Assembly (NCBI GenBank): GCA_022496205.1
Contig: WTXD01000009.1
Location: 248,001 to 312,000 of the forward strand
Source: Gloeopeniophorella convolvens
Taxonomy: Eukaryota; Basidiomycota; Agaricomycetes; Russulales
Direction of reading: 5' to 3'
DNA length: 64,000 nucleotides
The notes beneath the pieces are model-generated. The model had not been told where the DNA came from. It saw nothing but the letters and a program-made list of their open reading frames with translations, and did not search any database. Within the stretch, counting starts at the first letter, position 1. Each line of letters starts with the position of its first letter. Of this stretch, positions 1-9,636 are shown one piece after another. A program made the position numbers and the translations under genes.

Positions 1-222
1 GTATGCGAGTGAGAGGTCGATCTTGTCGGCGACCCTAGGGATCACCTTATCGAATAAGGCTTCGCACAAGAGCGCGTCGGGACATCGGGACATGACGCCC
101 AAGACCACTGGCACCCTGACATCTTTGGCTAAGGGCAGTGACCAGGCTGCTGTGTAGTCGTAGGGCCAGCCCAGGTCGATGCGACGTAGAGTGGCAGCAC
201 GAGTGCAAACGCCTTTGGGTAC
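1..222 (-). CDS. GILT-like thiol reductase, partial at left edge
   Basis: A minus-strand frame open to the window edge carries PVVLGVMSRCPDALLCEALF followed by DKVIPRVADKIDLSLAY, which resembles the segment around the active site of fungal gamma-interferon-inducible lysosomal thiol reductase (GILT) family proteins. Family members reduce disulfides in the secretory or vacuolar system. The usual animal Cys-x-x-Cys is not seen here; the two cysteines are spaced C-P-D-A-x-x-C. The coding frame is clear for about positions 1-171. Upstream of that an ATG at 222 begins a hydrophobic stretch (MYPKAFALVLPLYVASTW) in a different frame that could be a signal peptide joined by splicing, but I could not find a clean junction. 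The frame also stays open upstream to about position 400, so the true start is unresolved. The C-terminal part lies outside the window. Confidence 0.5.
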
Positions 223-429
223 ATGGTTGCTGCGATTGAAAGAAGAGCGGCTGAGCGGGGCGTCCGACTCCGCGTCACGCCAAGCCGGCGGGTAAATTGC
301 GTCATTGAACAGATACGACACGTGCCCCCACTGGCGACTGCAGGCCATCGCCTGCCCGCCCACCGCGCACGCACCGTGGTCCAGTACAAGGCCCTCGGCA
401 AACCAGCTACGCTACGCCCTCTAAAGTCG

Positions 430-1226
430 CCTCGGGTCTCGTCCCACCATCTCCGCGCCTCCCCGTCGGATCTCGGTGGCTCGAAGTACCGGCACCGAGA
501 AGTGAAAGCTGGCGCATGGTACCAGGGTCAGCCATAAGGCGCTCCGCGAGAAGCTGGGTAGCGCGCGCTGACCGTCGAGGGAACGTTGCCGGACAATTTT
601 CTCGACAGTGAGTTCATTACGCACTTGTCGGCGCTGTAACGGCGTTTCGCTTCAACGACTGGAGACTGCGCATCTCAATTGGGCAGCACGATACCTTGAC
701 TTCATCTGACACGGCGCTGCCTTGCGATTGCGGGGCGCGTGCTCCCCCGTCTGCGCTCCCCAGCTTCCCGATCTGTGCTTCGTCTGTGACCTTCACACAA
801 TAGTCAATAATTTCAGCCCGGCGTCTCCAATTATCTTGCCAGATATCAAGCTTCTCCCGCGTAATAATAGGGTTGTCCTTGCGCACCGACGAGCTCCTGC
901 CAGAGATGCGCGCATGCCTGGTCTTGTATGCTGCCCTTCCCACCGGTGCCCAGACGATCACGATCACGGAACTGGGCAGTGGTCCGATTGATTCTCATGT
1001 TCACCGCGTCGTCCAACTTGCGATACTCCCGCAGGAGTTCTGATCCAGGTCATGCCTTGAGACACATCACCGAAACTCGAAGAAGATCGGAACGTCCAGA
1101 ACCACAAGACGCACCTTTGAAGAGTGAGAGGTTGTGGCAGGTCGCCGGCGTAACCTGCACCAGCTGCGAAGCCTGTGAAGGCGACTGAACCGCGAGGCTG
1201 CCCAGGACCTGGGTGCGAGGAGACAT
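430..1226 (-). CDS. Mix23/Cid2-like protein, possible frameshift
   Basis: The pieces match the caffeine-induced death protein 2 / Mix23 (CCDC58) family, small cysteine-containing proteins placed in the mitochondrial intermembrane space in yeast. Exon 1 (1226-1115) starts MSPRTQVLG and ends NLSLFK; after an intron exon 2 (from 1039) reads LLREYRKLDDAVNMRINRTT and ACAHLWQELV. Coding then resumes one base out of frame as KDNPIITREKLDIWQDNWRR and AEIIDYCVKVTDE, with no intron of believable length between (about 880-890). After another intron come RNELTVEKIVRQRSLD and, past a further intron, SRCRYFEPP and EARRWW. The frame change is either a sequencing or assembly indel or a real lesion. The 3' end is uncertain because this frame stays open down to about position 129, overlapping the GILT-like reading frame on the same strand. 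Confidence 0.55.
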
Positions 1227-1996
1227 GACGCGTCGCGTATTGTATTGGTGTCGAAGAAGCAGATGGATGACCCTAACACCGGAGGATCGGTGTTGGCTGG
1301 TTGGTTCGGTCGGCGGAGAGCCAGTGGTACTGGAGGGGCGCAACTGTGGTGACGGTGACGGAGTTCGGTCGGCAGACGCAGCCCCGCCAGTCGGTAGCAA
1401 TTGCTTACTGGGCGTTGGCGCCCTTTGCCGTGCCGATCGCCCGGACACGAACGTAAGGGCTACCCCGAGCCATTATCCCGGTTCTCCCATCTTTTGTTAC
1501 GCATATGTCGAGGCTGCGCAAGGCGCCCGCATTTTACCCATGGATACGGTCAGAAGTTCCGTGCCATCCTGTTGTCTTGCGGCGCGGTCGCCTCATGGCC
1601 AAGAATCACTCCAGCAGGCACAGCACACCAATAATAACGCCCTGTCGCGTGGCGCCATCGGAGCGCCTCATCCCATCTGCCGTCTTTATCTGATGGGTGG
1701 CGACAAAGTTCGGCTTGATAAGGGACAAAGAGGCGTCTGCTTCTTGGTCCGACCGTCCAATAGCCTGGTGGCGTCGTATATGGCAACCATATTCCCGGTT
1801 TTGTGAACAAGGAGCGGCAAAACGACGTCTCGTATTATGGCTCCGACATCACACCACGCACACACGTTCCCAATACCAGGTATTACGAAGCCCGGCTCCG
1901 GGTGTAGAAACAAAGAAGAGAGTCGATAGGGACAGTTTACAAAAGGAAATATGAAAACGAAGTTTTACAGCCAAGCATGACATCGGGGTATCATCG
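1227..1996. other. Intergenic, no gene seen
   Basis: About 770 bases between the Mix23-like start and the zinc-finger stop. Open frames here are short, shift often and show no recognisable domain or splice pattern. It should contain the Mix23-like promoter and the zinc-finger 3' end. Confidence 0.5.
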
Positions 1997-3054
1997 TCAC
2001 TCTCTATCCGCTCCGACTTTCCAAGGCTCGAGGGACTCATGCGAGGACTGCCCCTGTACGGAGTCGTCTACCTTGAACTTTTTCTTATTCTCTCCCGGCC
2101 GGTACCCGTGGCAGCGCAGCATGTGTTTGTGCCGCTTGGAGGGATCCTTGAAGCGTTCGTCGCAGAAGTCGCATCCGTGAGGGGCCGCGCCAGTGCTGCC
2201 GCGCCAAGCTCAATATAGGATGTGCTTGACCAAAACAAAACCACTCACTGTGTATTCAGATGGCAACCCGCCACATTCGATCGTTGTGTGAAGGTTTTCT
2301 CGCACCAAGTGCATTGAAACCTCCTGCAAGCGGCGTCGTTGCACCCGTGAGGACAAAGAATAAACCAAATATAGTTAGCACATACTTGATGCAGAGGTGC
2401 GTTGCTTCAATGTGTCGCTTGACCAAGTGCTTCTTGGACGAGTAATCGCATGGCGTCGGGCTGCCATTCTTCATTGTCTGCCACGTGCAACGCCACGGCG
2501 CCTTGCTGCCATCAGGGCATTGCTCGACATGCTTGAGCCACTCCTTCGTGTCGTATTTGACCGGGAGCTCGACGACCTCGAGCTTGACACCGGTCGGCGA
2601 AAAGTACTCGCGCTCCAGACCATCGTCCGAACTTGCGCCGGCCTTTGGCTTGACAGAGGACTTCTTTGACGGGCGTGATGCAAACTCCAGGTCTTCGTCC
2701 CGCGTGAGGGAGGACCCCGAATCGGACATCTCGGCGTCCGCCTCGGTTGACTGATGCCTCGTCGTAGCCTTCGTGGTACTGGCAGAGCGCGCGCAGCCAA
2801 CGATGTTCGAGTCCTCGTCGTCAGAATGGCTAGGAAACATTCAGTCGGCAATCAAAAGGGGATGGTCGCGACGGTGGAATACGGACTCGAGATACGAGGG
2901 TCGTGGCCTCTTCCTGGACGACTCCGGCGAAGTGTTCTCGTCACTCGTGACACCCAACTCCGCAGACACAGGGCGCCTTGGTGTGGGTCAGCTTCCCGCG
3001 ACATTGTCGAGTTGTGAATGGGGCTTACATCGGCGCGTCATCTTCTCTGGACAT
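1997..3054 (-). CDS. C2H2 zinc-finger protein, five exons
   Basis: Probable nuclear DNA-binding protein. Proposed exons are 3054-3029, 2976-2896, 2829-2386, 2323-2249 and 2195-1997, all with GT..AG borders. The first codes MSREDDAPM and leads into a Ser/Asp-rich, charged N-terminal half. The C-terminal half holds three cysteine/histidine modules. The first is an extended finger (CTWQTMKNGSPTPC, then HLVKRHIEATH). The second is CTWCEKTFTQRSNVAGCH with a final His split by an intron. The third is CDFCDERFKDPSKRHKHMLR followed by CH. The protein ends in a basic tail and DSVQGQSSHES. An internal Met at 2840 might look like the start, but the splice acceptor just after it and the in-frame upstream exons favour 3054. 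It lies 158 bases downstream of another minus-strand gene. Target genes are unknown. Confidence 0.78.
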
Positions 3055-3212
3055 TCTTTCTACCGAGCCCACAAGACGCCTCGTTGGTCGCGGACCGCGT
3101 GGACTTCAGTGAGCGCGAATGTACTTTCTCAGCCGAAAGCAAGGGAGTAGAGGATAGAGCGAATGGCTGGCAAGAGGATCGCTCGTCGCTGTCCCAATGT
3201 CTGTTCACTTGG

Positions 3213-3766
3213 TTAACTAACCCCTGTATTGGACTGCGGTTCGAAGACCTGCCTTTTCTTGCATTCGGCTTTGCGTGCTTCACTGTAAGGAAGGATCAAC
3301 GGGTAGCTATTGAGCAAGGACCCATCGCAACGCTCGTAGCCAGCCGGAGGGTTTAATCTTGGATGTCTGGGAATGGTAACAGTAAGACCAAGTGGAGGAA
3401 TTTCACAAGATCACTCTTACCGCGTCGCGGCGGCTCTGAGAGCCCTCTGCCGCGCTGATTCTCTTGCGACTTCATGCTCAGTACCCGTGGAAGACATGTG
3501 GCGAAGCCCGGAATCCGCGTCAATGCCTTCATTTCTGAGAAAGGCGCGAAGAGGGGGTAACGACTGAACGGGGCGTGGAAGAACAAATTCAAGTGAGTGA
3601 TACCGAGCCCTGCCAATGGCATAATGTATGAGCACGGACACACAACCCTTGATACCCGACTTAGAGACACTTACGGCGTGGCGTAAGCGTCGGAATAGAC
3701 AGAAGTCTCGCTAGACGCAGGGGAGGGTGACTTCGGGAAGAACTCGCGTTCGAAGCGCAGCGACAT
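3213..3766 (-). CDS. Small hypothetical protein (about 144 aa)
   Basis: I do not recognise the family. Three exons join cleanly. Exon 1 (3766-3675) codes MSLRFEREFFPKSPSPASSE and ends TSVYSDAYAT before a GTAAGT donor. Exon 2 reads ARYHSLEFVLPRPVQSLPPL, RAFLRNEGIDADSGLRHMSS and ARQRALRAAATR before a GTAAGA donor. Exon 3 reads HPRLNPPAGYERCDGSLLNS, YPLILPYSEARKAECKKRQV and ends NTGVS at a TAA at 3213. Frame is kept across both introns, which supports a real gene although each exon is short. No membrane segment or signal peptide is visible. The product is polar with a basic centre and C-terminus. It sits tandem and upstream of the zinc-finger gene. Function is unknown. Confidence 0.55.
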
Positions 3767-4503
3767 GTTAAAGCGGGCGAGGAGACGTCGAAACGGAGGG
3801 ATACATGGTGCGTTTTAAGTGAAGTAAGCGGTCTTGCCGCCACTGAATATTCGGCGGGAAAAGGTGTCCCAGATGGGACCAGATGGGTCCCGATGTACTA
3901 AGCGATCGCATCGTGGATCGTCTTGCAGGTTACCAAATTTGTCGAGGGGTCCTGTCTCCGGAATGTGGCGAGACAATCAGCTGGAGCGCCAAAATGGTGC
4001 CGAACAGTGATGTGAAGAACCAGGCCTCAGTCCACGGCGCCCAAGAACAAGACAATACGTACCGCATGCAGGCACCAAACCTTGAAAAATGCCGTTGAGG
4101 TCAATTAGGCAGTGTGCACAATCACATGGGCGCCCAATAAAGATTAGCGCAAGCCGCCGAGCGATCAAGCCAGAAAAATCCGAGGCATTGGGTGGCGAGT
4201 ATTATTCTCAGTATTGTTTACGTTGAGGGCACACGTGGTAAGCGGGAACCAGAATCCTGGAAAACTGTCGGCTTCTTAGCGCCCTGCGCTCATCGCATTT
4301 GGCAGACCACCCAAATGTGCTTGGGAGTTTGGGCGCGACGTCGGATATGTGAAAACCCGCATTAAAGCAGACTAATCGCAGGTGGGTGCACGAACTAAAT
4401 CGTTTGAGCTTATGGTACGGGTGCGCGCTCGGCCAAATCGTTCTGCTGACCATTGTGGCATGACGAAATAATCACTCGTTGACTCAGGACATGACCATGG
4501 GCA
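3767..4503. other. Intergenic, no gene seen
   Basis: About 740 bases between the start of the small gene and the end of the Spd1-like gene. Only short, unsupported frames are present. It should include the upstream region of the small gene. Confidence 0.45.
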
Positions 4504-5280
4504 CTAGGATTCCATCGTCGGTGTTGACAAGGTTTGATCTTTAGAAGGATCTCCAGAGAACGCGGCGATGCTCCAGTCATCCTCTTCCTGGAAGTCTGCG
4601 CCCGGAACATGGAGGTCCGCGCTACCTGCTGTGGCCGCGAACACAGCCGCAGGAAGCGATTTGGTTTGTCCGAACGTTCTTGGGGTGCGACGCAGAGGCT
4701 TGATAGGGCGCGAGGAAGCAAGGTCGCTGGCGGTGATCACCGATGTGCTTTGCATCTGGGCATCATCGCCCTTGTCATCGACTCCGGTTTGGATGCCATC
4801 AGGGTATTCATCGTCCTCATCAACGGGCTCAACGCGACCACGTTTGTTGGCGGATGAGCGGGAGGGGGGAGGGAATTGGGAATACACTGCGTGGAGTGTA
4901 TCATTCGAGGAGCGAAAGATTGGGGGCCCGTTGATTGAGGTGGATCTTGCCGTCTGCCCCTGCATTGATGCTGGCGAGAATCGGTGGGTGGCATAACCTT
5001 CAGAGACACCTGCGACGGACACAAGTAGAAGGATGTGTGTTTGGCGCGTAAAGCCGCAGGTAGAACAAGCTACGCACTCCTTCTGATGCGGCTGCCGACG
5101 TTTTGGAGGCGTGCGGTCAGATCCGCGGATACACTGTGGGGGTGTTTGTTTTAGACACTGGCAGGAAAGTAGACGCGATGAGACACACAGGTCGTTAGCA
5201 GAGGTTTGGAAGGACGCGCCGCTCGCTGTACGCGCGTCCTGGGTCAATGTGCGTTTTGAGGACGGTTCGTCGACGCTCAT
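4504..5280 (-). CDS. Ribonucleotide reductase inhibitor, Spd1/Dif1-like
   Basis: Probable regulator of ribonucleotide reductase, of the Spd1/Dif1 type that controls RNR small-subunit localisation or activity during S phase and DNA damage. Splicing two introns (5134-5188 and 5009-5076) gives a 217-residue protein starting MSVDEPSSKRTLTQ. Its key segment is DLTARLQNVGSRIRRSVSEG, close to the conserved motif of that family (hydrophobic-x-VGxRIR-x-x-V-x-x-GY). The rest is Ser/Pro- and acid-rich and looks disordered, as is usual for these small proteins, ending KDQTLSTPTMES. The first exon stays open upstream to a Met at 5475, so a longer N-terminus is possible; 5280 was chosen because it begins a typical polar N-terminus. 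The two introns total 123 nt, so retaining both also leaves an open frame. Confidence 0.62.
   Translation of the reverse strand: MSVDEPSSKRTLTQDARTASGASFQTSANDLCVSSRLLSCQCLKQTPPQCIRGSDRTPPKRRQPHQKECVACSTCGFTRQTHILLLVSVAGVSEGYATHRFSPASMQGQTARSTSINGPPIFRSSNDTLHAVYSQFPPPSRSSANKRGRVEPVDEDDEYPDGIQTGVDDKGDDAQMQSTSVITASDLASSRPIKPLRRTPRTFGQTKSLPAAVFAATAGSADLHVPGADFQEEDDWSIAAFSGDPSKDQTLSTPTMES
5009..5076 (-). other. Intron 2 of Spd1-like gene
   Basis: Begins GTGCGT and ends GTCGCAG, 68 nt. It splits a Ser codon inside the conserved RIRRS segment, so its removal rebuilds the family motif. Confidence 0.6.
5134..5188 (-). other. Intron 1 of Spd1-like gene
   Basis: Begins GTGTGT and ends CCACAG, 55 nt. 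Removing it joins NDL to VSADLTARL just before the conserved motif. Confidence 0.6.
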
Positions 5281-5972
5281 TGTCGGATTGGCATACCAAG
5301 AGGCAAAGGATACGGCGTGGGGAGCCACTGGCCGGCGACACGACACGAACACAGGCACTTTGCCGGGTTCCCACGAACTCGTGCCTGCACTGGTCCTGTG
5401 CCCAGGAAGACGGCGAGCTACTTTGCCCTCGACGTGGCAGAGACTGCCGATTTCCTCATGCGACGCGTACGCCATGTCGGGCAGTAGTCGCGTCTAGTCT
5501 GGTGGCCAGGTGCACGAGGTTGTGGCACACGGATGTTGGGCGGATGGGGGCGGGTGGGCGATCTCCTGGGAGGTTGCGTCGGAGGCGCTGCCGGCGGAAC
5601 GGCATACTGGAGTATGCGATGGCAGATCTTGACGTGATCGGGTTGTGGGCGGACTGACGACCCTTGTCCACCAGCGTCTGCCACACTCGCGCGAGCCTGG
5701 CTCGTCCGCGATGAGCGAACTGGAGTGCGCCGGGAGTGTTTAGCAACGGTGGGGCGTGCCGGGTTGCCGCGGGGGCGTGGGGAAGGTCGGTGCCGGGTTG
5801 CCGGTTCGGGATGCGGCTGAGGGAAGAAGGATGGTCGACCAAGTTGAAGCGTGTTGGCGGGCAGGTGGCCACTCGGTCTCCCCCCACAGCAGCCCACAGC
5901 AGCCCACAGCTGGCAGTTCACCGGGCTCCCTGTTCGCTGCCCAGGTCCCAGCTGGTGCCCCTTTGACCAGAC
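5281..5972. other. Divergent upstream region, GC-rich
   Basis: About 690 bases between the Spd1-like start (-) and the kelch start (+). Long open frames here on the minus strand are Pro/Arg-rich and look like by-products of GC content. It probably serves as promoter for both neighbours. Confidence 0.45.
5883..5910. repeat. Short 10-nt direct repeat
   Basis: The unit CCCACAGCAG is repeated nearly three times, 63 bases before the kelch start codon. It is a minor tandem repeat of unknown meaning. Confidence 0.7.
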
Positions 5973-8900
5973 ATGGCCCTTTCCTTCCTCGCTTTCTCAT
6001 ATCTTCTTTTCTCCCATCTTCCGGCCATCCGCGCTCAGTCCATCTCAACATCAACTCCCATCCCACCTCTCCAATGGATCAATCTCACCAGCCTTCTTCA
6101 GGGCCCCGCAGCCCCACCCCTCAAGGATGCATCGATAGGTTATGACAACGATACCCGTACCCTCATCATCTTCGGAGGCGAGTCACAGGGCGGTCTTCCG
6201 CAGCAACAGACCTATCTGTACGTGATCACTTCTACCCCACACTCCACCCCCAACGTGACAACATCCCTTCCTCTTCCACTTCAGTCTCAACTTGGACAAC
6301 CTTGTCTGGGCCTCGCCTTCTGCTCAAGCTGGCTCTTCCGAGCTGCCCCCTCCCAGAAGCGCTGCGTCGGGGGCGGCGACTTTGCCGCAAGCTAGTGCGT
6401 ACCACATATTCTTTATCACATTCATCTTCCTCATCGGGATGCAAAGTCGTAGCGGTCATGTTGTCATCGGAGGAAAGGGGTCGGACGGCAAACCTCTTTC
6501 TGACATCTGGGTAATGTCAATCTGAACCCTTATCACGCTCTGTCCGCTCATCGTCATCGTAGGAGTTTGACTTTCACGACCAGTTCTGGGCACAGGTCAA
6601 CACATCTACTAGCCCCGTCAGCCCCGCCATCCTGGGCGCCGTGGGTGGGATTGACACAACATCCCATTCAATCTTTCGGGACCTCTCGGCCCGACCAACT
6701 CTTTCTTCCTTATGGGTGGTGTGCAAAGCTCTGGCTCGCAACTTAGTGCTGCCCCCCTGTCCGACATCTGGCAGCTCGATATCTCTGGAACTCTTTCGTC
6801 CAACCTTATTCACTCCCTGGTTGGCGTCTGGTCCAAAAAAACGGCAGGCAATAATACCGCCGTTTCGGGGGAAGGAGGTACCATTGTCAGGGAGCAGCTA
6901 GTGTCGTTTGGCGGCTGCATCGGCACGCCGAGCCCCAACGCTTCCTGTGCTCAGCCTTACTCTTTTGTCACCGACGCTGGAACCGGACTCGCGGTAACAT
7001 CGGCCGTGTGTGCCGTCCCACGCATCGGCACTGCTGTGGTTGCGAACAAGAACACGTTCTCCTCGAGTTTCAACACCCAGGTATTCGTTCTCCTTGGCCT
7101 GTTCAATTCATCCCTGTGGAATGACGGAGGTGGGCTTCAGAAAGGGGAGGTGGTAAGTCGCATGATTTTACCTCCAAGATTATTCGTACGATGTTTATTA
7201 CAGGATGTCCTCGACATCAACGGTGGAGCATGGGCCCGCGTTCTCCCCGCAGGCGACCCTGGGAAGTCCGGGAAGGCGTCATTCCCTTCACCCCGCAGTG
7301 GCGCGGCGTCCATTTCATACCCTACGGGACTCGTGGGATCTTCTCGGGGCCTCTATTCCGATACACTCATTTTCGGCGGTCAAGATGGCTCCGGCACCTA
7401 CCTTTCCGACATGTGGGTACTGAGGGCGTACGGCGCATCGGTCTCACAATCCGGTCAGCAATGGAGCGGTTTCGGCAACGGTCAGCTGCAGACAGGCGTA
7501 GATGCAAATGGTCAAGGCGTCGCTGTGCAGTACCTCACCTCATGTGCAACGCCGATAAGTTCGTCTAAGCAAGGCACTTCTACATCCTCATCTTCAACAC
7601 CTGGTTCTCCGGCCACCTCATCGCCGCCCTCAGCGTCCAACAGTCCTATTTCGGCCCGTCAATCGCATCCATTCGAAACCTCTCTGGTGCACAAGTCGCT
7701 GGCGCCAATCTCTCTGGTGTTACTTCTTCCGGCGCTTGTTTTGTATCGGCTGTCACTGCCGCCAACCTCTACGTCCCCATTCCAGTACGCTACGCGTCTG
7801 CGAGATCTCTCGATATTGATGCTAGCGCTCGTTTACGGAGCAGGCCTAGCGGGCTTAGTATCATCTTTTACCTCTATCTCTCACACACAAGGCAGCACCG
7901 TCTCTAAACGATCGGCATCATCCGACTCAATACTGAAGACGTCTCACGGTCGCGCGGGACTTGCATTGTTTGTCGCACTGTACGGCATCATCCCCCCTCT
8001 TTTTATTGCGTACCTTGTGCGACAGCGTTGGCTCGCTTCGACTCCTGATGCGATCGTAGGAAAAATACGTGCTGAGCGGTCTCGAGCAAATTCTACGGAT
8101 ACGGCAGAGAAACTGAACTCGTTCAGAGGCGCCGCCGACGCAGGTCGCCAAAGCGGTACACGCACCCCCGCACCTTTTCCGTCACCGGTAGATACGCCGA
8201 CCCGGAAGCATCTCGGGTTCTTGGGGAACCACACTTTGTTTCAAGGTTTTCGAAGCCGGGAAGGACGCACCTCCAGCGAGAGCGCCCCGGAACCCGAGTC
8301 AGTGGACCAGCGCACGTTCGAAGTGGTCAACCGGCCAGCCCGGACACGCCATCATAGCGCCAGCGGCACGCTCAGCTTCTACGAATCCTCCCACCGATTA
8401 ACTCAGACGCCCCGTAACTTGAGTGATCTCAGCTGGCTCGAGCGCCGCCGAAGCGTGAATGCCGTGGTGCGTACGCGATTATGGTATCGTGGCTGCTTGC
8501 TGACGGTGATACCACCAGGGTGATTTGGACTATGCATTGACACAGCTGAATAACAGGGGACCCACTTCGACCCCTGCTACCACCGCATTGCTGAGCGCAC
8601 ACGCATTGTCCGATCTACCCCCTTCAAAGGCACCGCAGCCTCTGATGCCTCCCAGAGGGGAAATTATTTTACATAGCCTCGCACACGTCCTCATCATGGC
8701 CCTCTCTATCCTCTCGCTCGTGGCGCTCTGGAACCGAGCCCCGTTAGGCCTATTCATCGCCTTCCTGGCGTGGATCGTTGTCTTCTACGCTGTTCTTGTT
8801 ATCCTCTCGTGGAATGGCTACCCCCGGCGATCCACCCTCACGGCATTCCTCGCTCGGATACGGGGAAACGCGCACCTCATTGCCGTACCGACTACGACAC

Positions 8901-9178
8901 CCAGCCCGTCTCGCCCGATTTCGATGACGGGCACGGATCAGTTCCCCTTCCCCCAAGAAACGCGTAGTCCCTATCTTCACCAGCCCCTTTTCCACACCGC
9001 GCCGGAGGACGACATCCACTCCACGTCCCATGCCGGGCTCCGTTCGGAGACGGAGGAGGTCGAATCAGACGAGGACGAGGATACACGGCAGCGCCGTATT
9101 GAGGATGAGATGGCGCGCCGGGACGTCTCTATCGTCACTGTTCCAAAGCGCAAACTCTGGGTTGCTAACCCGTCATGA
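5973..9178 (+). CDS. Kelch-repeat protein with signal peptide and five TMs
   Basis: Exon 1 (5973-6217) starts MALSFLAFSYLLFSHLPAIR, a signal peptide, and continues with a kelch blade (TRTLIIFGGESQGG). Introns follow at 6218-6284, around 6390-6450 (after QASA, resuming RSGHVVIGGKGSDG), near 6512-6563, near 7153-7203 and near 8475. Further kelch blades are visible (SFFLMGGVQS, QLVSFGGC, DTLIFGGQDGSGTYLSDMWV). A Ser/Thr/Pro-rich linker leads to three hydrophobic helices at about 7690-8020, a Ser-rich loop, then two more (HVLIMALSILSLVALW and LFIAFLAWIVVFYAVLVILS). It ends with an acidic tail, KLWVANPS. It is probably a membrane-anchored beta-propeller facing outside or a lumen. Near 6650-6660 the frame appears to slip by one base (GGIDTT to IPFNLSGPLGPTNS). 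Substrate or partner is unknown. Confidence 0.75.
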
Positions 9179-9636
9179 TACACCCCGCTATTCCCATGAA
9201 CATTTTATATCCCCCTCCCTTTTGGTTCCGCCACCTCTCTTCTCCCCGCTCGATCCAGTTGCGTGCCCCTTCATACCTTCGCTACGATCTGCCACCTCTA
9301 CGCGTCGATGTCTATCTCATGCTCTGTTGTTTTTTTCGTGTCATGTTGCACTGGATCTTCATCCTCTTCTCCCCTACCTTGTCATTGCTTATTCCTTGCA
9401 TTAGATACTTATCCGCGGACATTTTCTCACAGACTGTATGCCGCTGTAGAGTACACCCCTGATGAATGATATTAGGAAGAACGATCTACGATGAAGTCCA
9501 TGCTAGAGTTATGAGATATTATGCTGTAACGAGCGAGAGCGAGTATGCGAGGTTGTAGATAGGTGGGTATACGTCTGGAGTAGATAGCGAGAATGTGCCC
9601 AAGGCGGCGTGCTACTTCGTAAGTAGTAAATTCATC
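9179..9636. other. Convergent 3' intergenic region
   Basis: Pyrimidine-rich stretch between the ends of the kelch gene (+) and the poly-Q gene (-). No gene is seen; it should hold both 3' untranslated regions. Confidence 0.5.

Noticed and set aside
2260..2840. Met at 2840 as start of the zinc-finger gene
   Set aside because: A typical splice acceptor (TTTCCTAG) sits right after this Met, and two upstream exons join in frame, so the start was moved to 3054.
4504..5475. Intronless 323-residue protein from 5475
   Set aside because: Reading through destroys the conserved VGSRIRR motif that appears once two good introns are removed; kept only as a possible retained-intron form.
5418..5921. Minus-strand Pro/Arg-rich frames before the kelch gene
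   Set aside because: No splice pattern or domain; two overlapping frames are equally open, as expected from GC content in a promoter region.
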